DNA from: Lysobacterales bacterium | Lineage (GTDB): Bacteria; Pseudomonadota; Gammaproteobacteria; Xanthomonadales; Rhodanobacteraceae | DNA: 8,946 nt | Reading direction: 5' to 3' | Assembly: GCA_013298265.1 (NCBI GenBank) | Contig: JAAFHE010000111.1 | Coordinates: 1 to 8,946 of the forward strand | Part shown: piece after piece, positions 6,027 to 8,946 of the stretch | Position numbering within the stretch: position 1 is the first letter of the stretch | Layout: the number at the start of each line of letters is the position of its first letter | Program-made: the position numbers and the translations under genes | Notes under the pieces: generated by a model | Told to the model about the DNA's origin: nothing | The model's input: only the letters and a program-made list of their open reading frames with translations | The model's database searches: none

Positions 6027-6193
6027 TAGCCCGCTTTTCTCACACCCGTTCGTAGCGAGGCCGTGGAGACGCCGTCCTGATACGCGCCGCGGACTTCAGT
6101 GACGGCGAAGACTTAGCCGACACGCGGGAGCAGCGCGGGTCAGGACGAGCCTATCGGCGGCCGCAATGGAAGGAGGGTGAGAAAGGCGGGCTA
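6027..6193. repeat. 167-bp inverted-repeat element, MITE-like
   Basis: TAGCCCGCTTTTCTCAC at 6027-6043 and its inverted copy at 6177-6193 match at 16 of 17 positions. A nested perfect 8-bp pair (6073-6080 with 6140-6147) sits exactly 29 bases inside each arm, and the intervening arms share an aligned block around GGCCG. The whole unit is therefore a long imperfect palindrome. TA stands at both outer ends, as with the TA target duplications of IS630/mariner-type elements, although TA could simply be part of the arms. It is far too short for a transposase. The right arm contains the TAG stop of the secreted protein gene at 6191. Confidence 0.55.
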
Positions 6194-8086
6194 GGGCCGC
6201 GCGCGTGGCCGCGGCGCCCAGTCGCGCAGCGGCGCTAGTGTCGCCGCATGCCAGGTCTGCGTGCCGGCGCCCAGGTGCGCCGTGCTGTCGCGCGGCCCTA
6301 TATCGCTGATGAAGGCGAAGCGGAAGCTGTGGCCCCAGGCTAGTGACGCCGCGCTGCCGCGCTGCCATGCGACGCGGTCCGTGGTCCACAGCGCATCCCA
6401 CTGCACGCCGGTACCGGCCACGGCGGCAAAATCAGTCCGTTCGATCAGCGCCTGCGTATCGGCGAACACGAAGAAGCGTTCGATTCCAAGGTTTTCCTCG
6501 ACGCGCAGGTTCGGCTCCTGCCCACTGGTACGCGCCAGGGTGAGATCGAGATTGAATAGCTGGTATTCGTAGTAGTAGCGCCCGTCAGGCTGCCGTGTCA
6601 CGCGCGTGCCCAGCAGCGCCCTGCCCTGCGCGGTGTCGACCAGGCTGCGGCGCTGCCAGCCGCCCGCGGGCGCGAGGTCGACCCAGCGATCGAGCATGCT
6701 GCCGGTGCGGAAGTCGCTGACGTCGAAACGCCAGACATAGGCATTCGGGTCGGCGCCCTGACCGCGCACTTTCTGCGGCTCGATCTGCATCAGGCCGATG
6801 CTGTTCCAGGGATCGGCATCGTCGCGCACGACATACCAGTACTCGAGGAACCAGCGCGCGCCGGGGTGCAGCGACGGCATCAGCTCACTCTCGCGCACGG
6901 CCAGGCGCTTGGCCGGGTTGTAGGCATCGTCGGGCAGCAGGCCGTCGCCGGCATCGCGGCGACCGTCGCAGTCCGCGTCGTACAGCGAGCCGCAGCGGCC
7001 CCACTGCGCCGTATACGGAATGATCTCGCTGCGCGGCGCCAGCCCACTCGGGAAATCGTTGCTGAAGCCACCATAGGTGTCTTCGCAGCCGGGATAGAGG
7101 ATGTTGCCGCCGCCGCAACCGCAGACCGCGTTGATGGTGTGGAAGGCGTGCTTGGCACCCGACGCGCCGATCTGCTGGAGGCGGCCGTCGGCGTCGAGTC
7201 GATACAGGTTCCAGACCAGGTACGGATGCTGGTCGTTGGCGTAGGGCGGCGCTGGCGCGGAGAACTTCGCGTACCACGCCACAGACGCGTCGCCGGTGTT
7301 GCGCAGGCTGGCATCGGGCGCGAGCACCACGAGACCGTCGTCGCTGTCGGCGCCGCAGGGGCGCGTGTGGCCGCCGGCATTGTCGCTTCGGCCACACCGG
7401 TACGCGTTGACCCCGTCGGGCTGACGCTCTTCCCAGTTCACCGCGAGGCGCAGCATGGTCACGTCGGCCTTGGCCGTCGCATCCGGCCAGTGCAGCGGAC
7501 ACGCGGCCGTCGCCTTGGCCTCGGCGGCGTCGATGGCCGCGCCGGCGACGCCGTCGCTCTGCGCGCCGCCGATCAGGCGTCCGCTCCATTCCGGCCGCCC
7601 GAGCCAGCGCGCCAGCGCCGGCGCGATGCGCAGGTCCATATGCCGCAGCGACAGTGCGCCGTCGTCAGTCGCATAGGCGTGCGCATGATCGAGCGTGAAC
7701 CAGGCCACGCCGCCGCGATCGGCGAGTTCCAGGCCGATGCGCGCGGTGCCGCGCTGGCGTAGCTGGAAACCATCGAGATCGAGCCGGCCGCGGCCCGCCG
7801 CGCGTAGCTGCGGTCCACCGAGATGACGGATGCGGCCGCTCTCCAGCGCAGCGAAGCGGCCACCCTCCCGGCGCCAGCGCAGGCGGTCGCCGGGCACGAC
7901 GGCAAAGCGCAGCTCGCGATAGTCGGCGATGGCCTTGCCGGGGCGCAGGCAATCGACACAACGGGTTGACAGCTCGAGGCCCAGCGGCGCGAGCGCACCC
8001 TGGTTGAACCACAGCGTGGTCGCACCGCCTTCGCCGCGCGCCGACGAAAGCGTCGCGAACAGCAGCAGCGCGAGCAGGACCCGCAT
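6191..8086 (-). CDS. Large secreted cysteine-containing protein of unknown function
   Basis: The protein has 631 residues from the ATG at 8086. It begins with a short signal peptide (MRVLLALLLFATLSSARG). About 22-200 is a beta-rich-looking domain with one CVDC pair (43-46). About 205-600 is a second region with cysteines at 231, 244, 322, 324, 334, 365 and 373. A segment near 322-354 (VCGCGGGN, GCEDTYGGFSNDFPSG, LAPRSE) resembles a pattern I recall from secreted proteins of planctomycetes and other environmental bacteria, of unknown function. Residues 370-381 (DADCDGRRDAGD) have acids at positions 1, 3, 5, 9 and 12 of an EF-hand-like calcium loop. An alternative ATG at 8131 would add 15 basic residues and overlap the dapE stop by 8 bases; the shorter form gives a more standard signal peptide. 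CVDC lacks histidine, so it is not a haem site. Confidence 0.8.
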   Translation of the reverse strand: MRVLLALLLFATLSSARGEGGATTLWFNQGALAPLGLELSTRCVDCLRPGKAIADYRELRFAVVPGDRLRWRREGGRFAALESGRIRHLGGPQLRAAGRGRLDLDGFQLRQRGTARIGLELADRGGVAWFTLDHAHAYATDDGALSLRHMDLRIAPALARWLGRPEWSGRLIGGAQSDGVAGAAIDAAEAKATAACPLHWPDATAKADVTMLRLAVNWEERQPDGVNAYRCGRSDNAGGHTRPCGADSDDGLVVLAPDASLRNTGDASVAWYAKFSAPAPPYANDQHPYLVWNLYRLDADGRLQQIGASGAKHAFHTINAVCGCGGGNILYPGCEDTYGGFSNDFPSGLAPRSEIIPYTAQWGRCGSLYDADCDGRRDAGDGLLPDDAYNPAKRLAVRESELMPSLHPGARWFLEYWYVVRDDADPWNSIGLMQIEPQKVRGQGADPNAYVWRFDVSDFRTGSMLDRWVDLAPAGGWQRRSLVDTAQGRALLGTRVTRQPDGRYYYEYQLFNLDLTLARTSGQEPNLRVEENLGIERFFVFADTQALIERTDFAAVAGTGVQWDALWTTDRVAWQRGSAASLAWGHSFRFAFISDIGPRDSTAHLGAGTQTWHAATLAPLRDWAPRPRARP

Positions 8087-8123
8087 CCGCCCCGCGCGCG
8101 CGAACCGGGGCGACGTGCGAATT

Positions 8124-8946
8124 TCAGCCATGACCGAGCAGGCGCTCCGCGATCGCGAGATACAGCGCCGGCAAGCGTTCGAGATCCGCGATGGCGACAT
8201 GTTCGTCGAGCTTGTGGATGGTCGCATTGACGGGTCCGACTTCGACCACGTCCGCACCGAGCGGCGCGATGAAGCGGCCATCCGAGGTACCGCCGCCCGT
8301 GCTCGCAACCGCCGCTATGCCGCAGACCTGGGCGATCGCCGCGATCGTGTGCTCGCGCAGCGGTCCACCCCGCGTCAGGAACGGTTCGCCGGAGAGATCC
8401 CAGCGCAGCGCGAAATCGATACCGTGGCGGCGCAACACCGCTTCAGTGCGCGCGCGCAGCGTGTCGGCACTGCTTTCGGTGCAGAAGCGAAAATTGAAGA
8501 TCGCCTCGAGCTCGCCCGGAATCACGTTATTCGCACCCGTTCCGGCGGTGAGGTTGGACACCTGGAACGAGGTCGGCGGGAAATCCGCGTTGCCGTCGTC
8601 CCAGCGCGTCGCGGCCAGTTCGGCCAGAGCCGGCGCGAACGCGTGGATCGGGTTGAGCGCTTTTTCCGGATAAGCGACGTGACCCTGCGTACCGCGCACC
8701 GTCAGATAGCCTGACAGCGAGCCGCGCCGGCCGACGCGGATCACGTCGCCGAGGCGTTCGGACGACGATGGCTCGCCGACGACGCACCAGTCCAGACGTT
8801 CGCCGCGCGCGCGGAAGGCCTCGGCGACGCGGCGCACGCCGTCTCTGGCCACACCTTCCTCGTCGCTGGTGAGCAGCAGCGCGATGCGCCCCGTATGCCG
8901 CGGATGGCGCGCGACGAAGGCTTCGAGCGCAAGCACGAAGGCCGCG
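8124..8946 (-). CDS. dapE: Succinyl-diaminopimelate desuccinylase (5' end outside window)
   Basis: DapE hydrolyses N-succinyl-LL-2,6-diaminopimelate to LL-diaminopimelate and succinate in the cytoplasm, feeding lysine and peptidoglycan synthesis. About 274 C-terminal residues are present; some 105 N-terminal residues, with the first metal ligands (His67 and Asp100 in Haemophilus numbering), lie beyond the window. Visible landmarks in order: TSDEE (catalytic Glu134 and metal ligand Glu135), VGEPSS (metal ligand Glu163), RRGSLSG, GHVAYP (His194 of the dimer partner), [26 protein letters not shown], and GPVNATIHK with the metal ligand His349. The reading matches the proteobacterial M20 enzyme closely throughout with no breaks. 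The frame is open to the window edge, so a GTG at 8936 is internal, not the start. A secreted protein gene follows closely downstream. Confidence 0.97.
   Translation of the reverse strand, partial: AAFVLALEAFVARHPRHTGRIALLLTSDEEGVARDGVRRVAEAFRARGERLDWCVVGEPSSSERLGDVIRVGRRGSLSGYLTVRGTQGHVAYPEKALNPIHAFAPALAELAATRWDDGNADFPPTSFQVSNLTAGTGANNVIPGELEAIFNFRFCTESSADTLRARTEAVLRRHGIDFALRWDLSGEPFLTRGGPLREHTIAAIAQVCGIAAVASTGGGTSDGRFIAPLGADVVEVGPVNATIHKLDEHVAIADLERLPALYLAIAERLLGHG

Noticed and set aside
6027..6193. Integron attC recombination site
   Set aside because: The ends do not fit the RYYYAAC/GTTRRRY core pattern (the right end reads GGGCTAGG, not GGGCTAAC), and no integrase or cassette array is nearby.
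7949..7960. CVDC in the large secreted protein as a haem-binding site
   Set aside because: The residue after the second cysteine is leucine, not histidine, so it is not a CXXCH motif.
8087..8308. 74-residue N-terminal extension of the secreted protein gene up to 8308
   Set aside because: It overlaps conserved C-terminal dapE sequence in another frame and would bury the signal peptide inside the protein.
1..8946. CRISPR array, tRNA or rRNA genes
   Set aside because: No regularly spaced direct repeats, and no tRNA-like cloverleaf or rRNA sequence was recognised on either strand.

Overview
The window is GC-rich and densely coded, and every convincing gene lies on the minus strand. The one gene of unmistakable ancestry is dapE, whose protein reads like the gammaproteobacterial enzyme. 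Together with the base composition, the c-type cytochromes and the many short inverted repeats between genes, this suggests a gammaproteobacterium, possibly of the Xanthomonadales/Lysobacterales type. The order-level placement is inference.

Reading in the direction of transcription (high to low coordinates), the window opens inside dapE (succinyl-diaminopimelate desuccinylase, 5' end outside the window). It is followed closely, with a possible 8-base overlap, by a gene for a large secreted cysteine-containing protein of unknown function (stop at 6191). Its stop codon lies in one arm of a 167-bp inverted-repeat element (6027-6193) that looks like a small TA-flanked mobile or palindromic element. 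Next come an apparent gene remnant with a signal peptide (5763-5963), an AT-rich stretch that probably holds a promoter, a strong 5' leader hairpin (5705-5730), and a small secreted four-cysteine protein (5091-5660) that resembles the DUF4879/YolA group. A 12-bp stem-loop (5017-5048) follows it.

After a 455-bp intergenic region with another inverted repeat and a sigma-54-like -24/-12 promoter candidate (4693-4708), the main operon begins. It holds two tandem paralogous five-haem c-type cytochromes (4635-2734 and 2638-764), an outer-membrane-type lipoprotein joined to the second cytochrome by a TGATG overlap (764-75), and the first 16 codons of another exported protein (48-1). All four products carry export signals, so the operon appears to build a redox assembly in the periplasm or at the outer membrane. 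No porin, dehydrogenase or terminal reductase is visible, so the electron donor and acceptor are unknown. This cytochrome-lipoprotein cluster is the best candidate for an uncharacterised system in the window.
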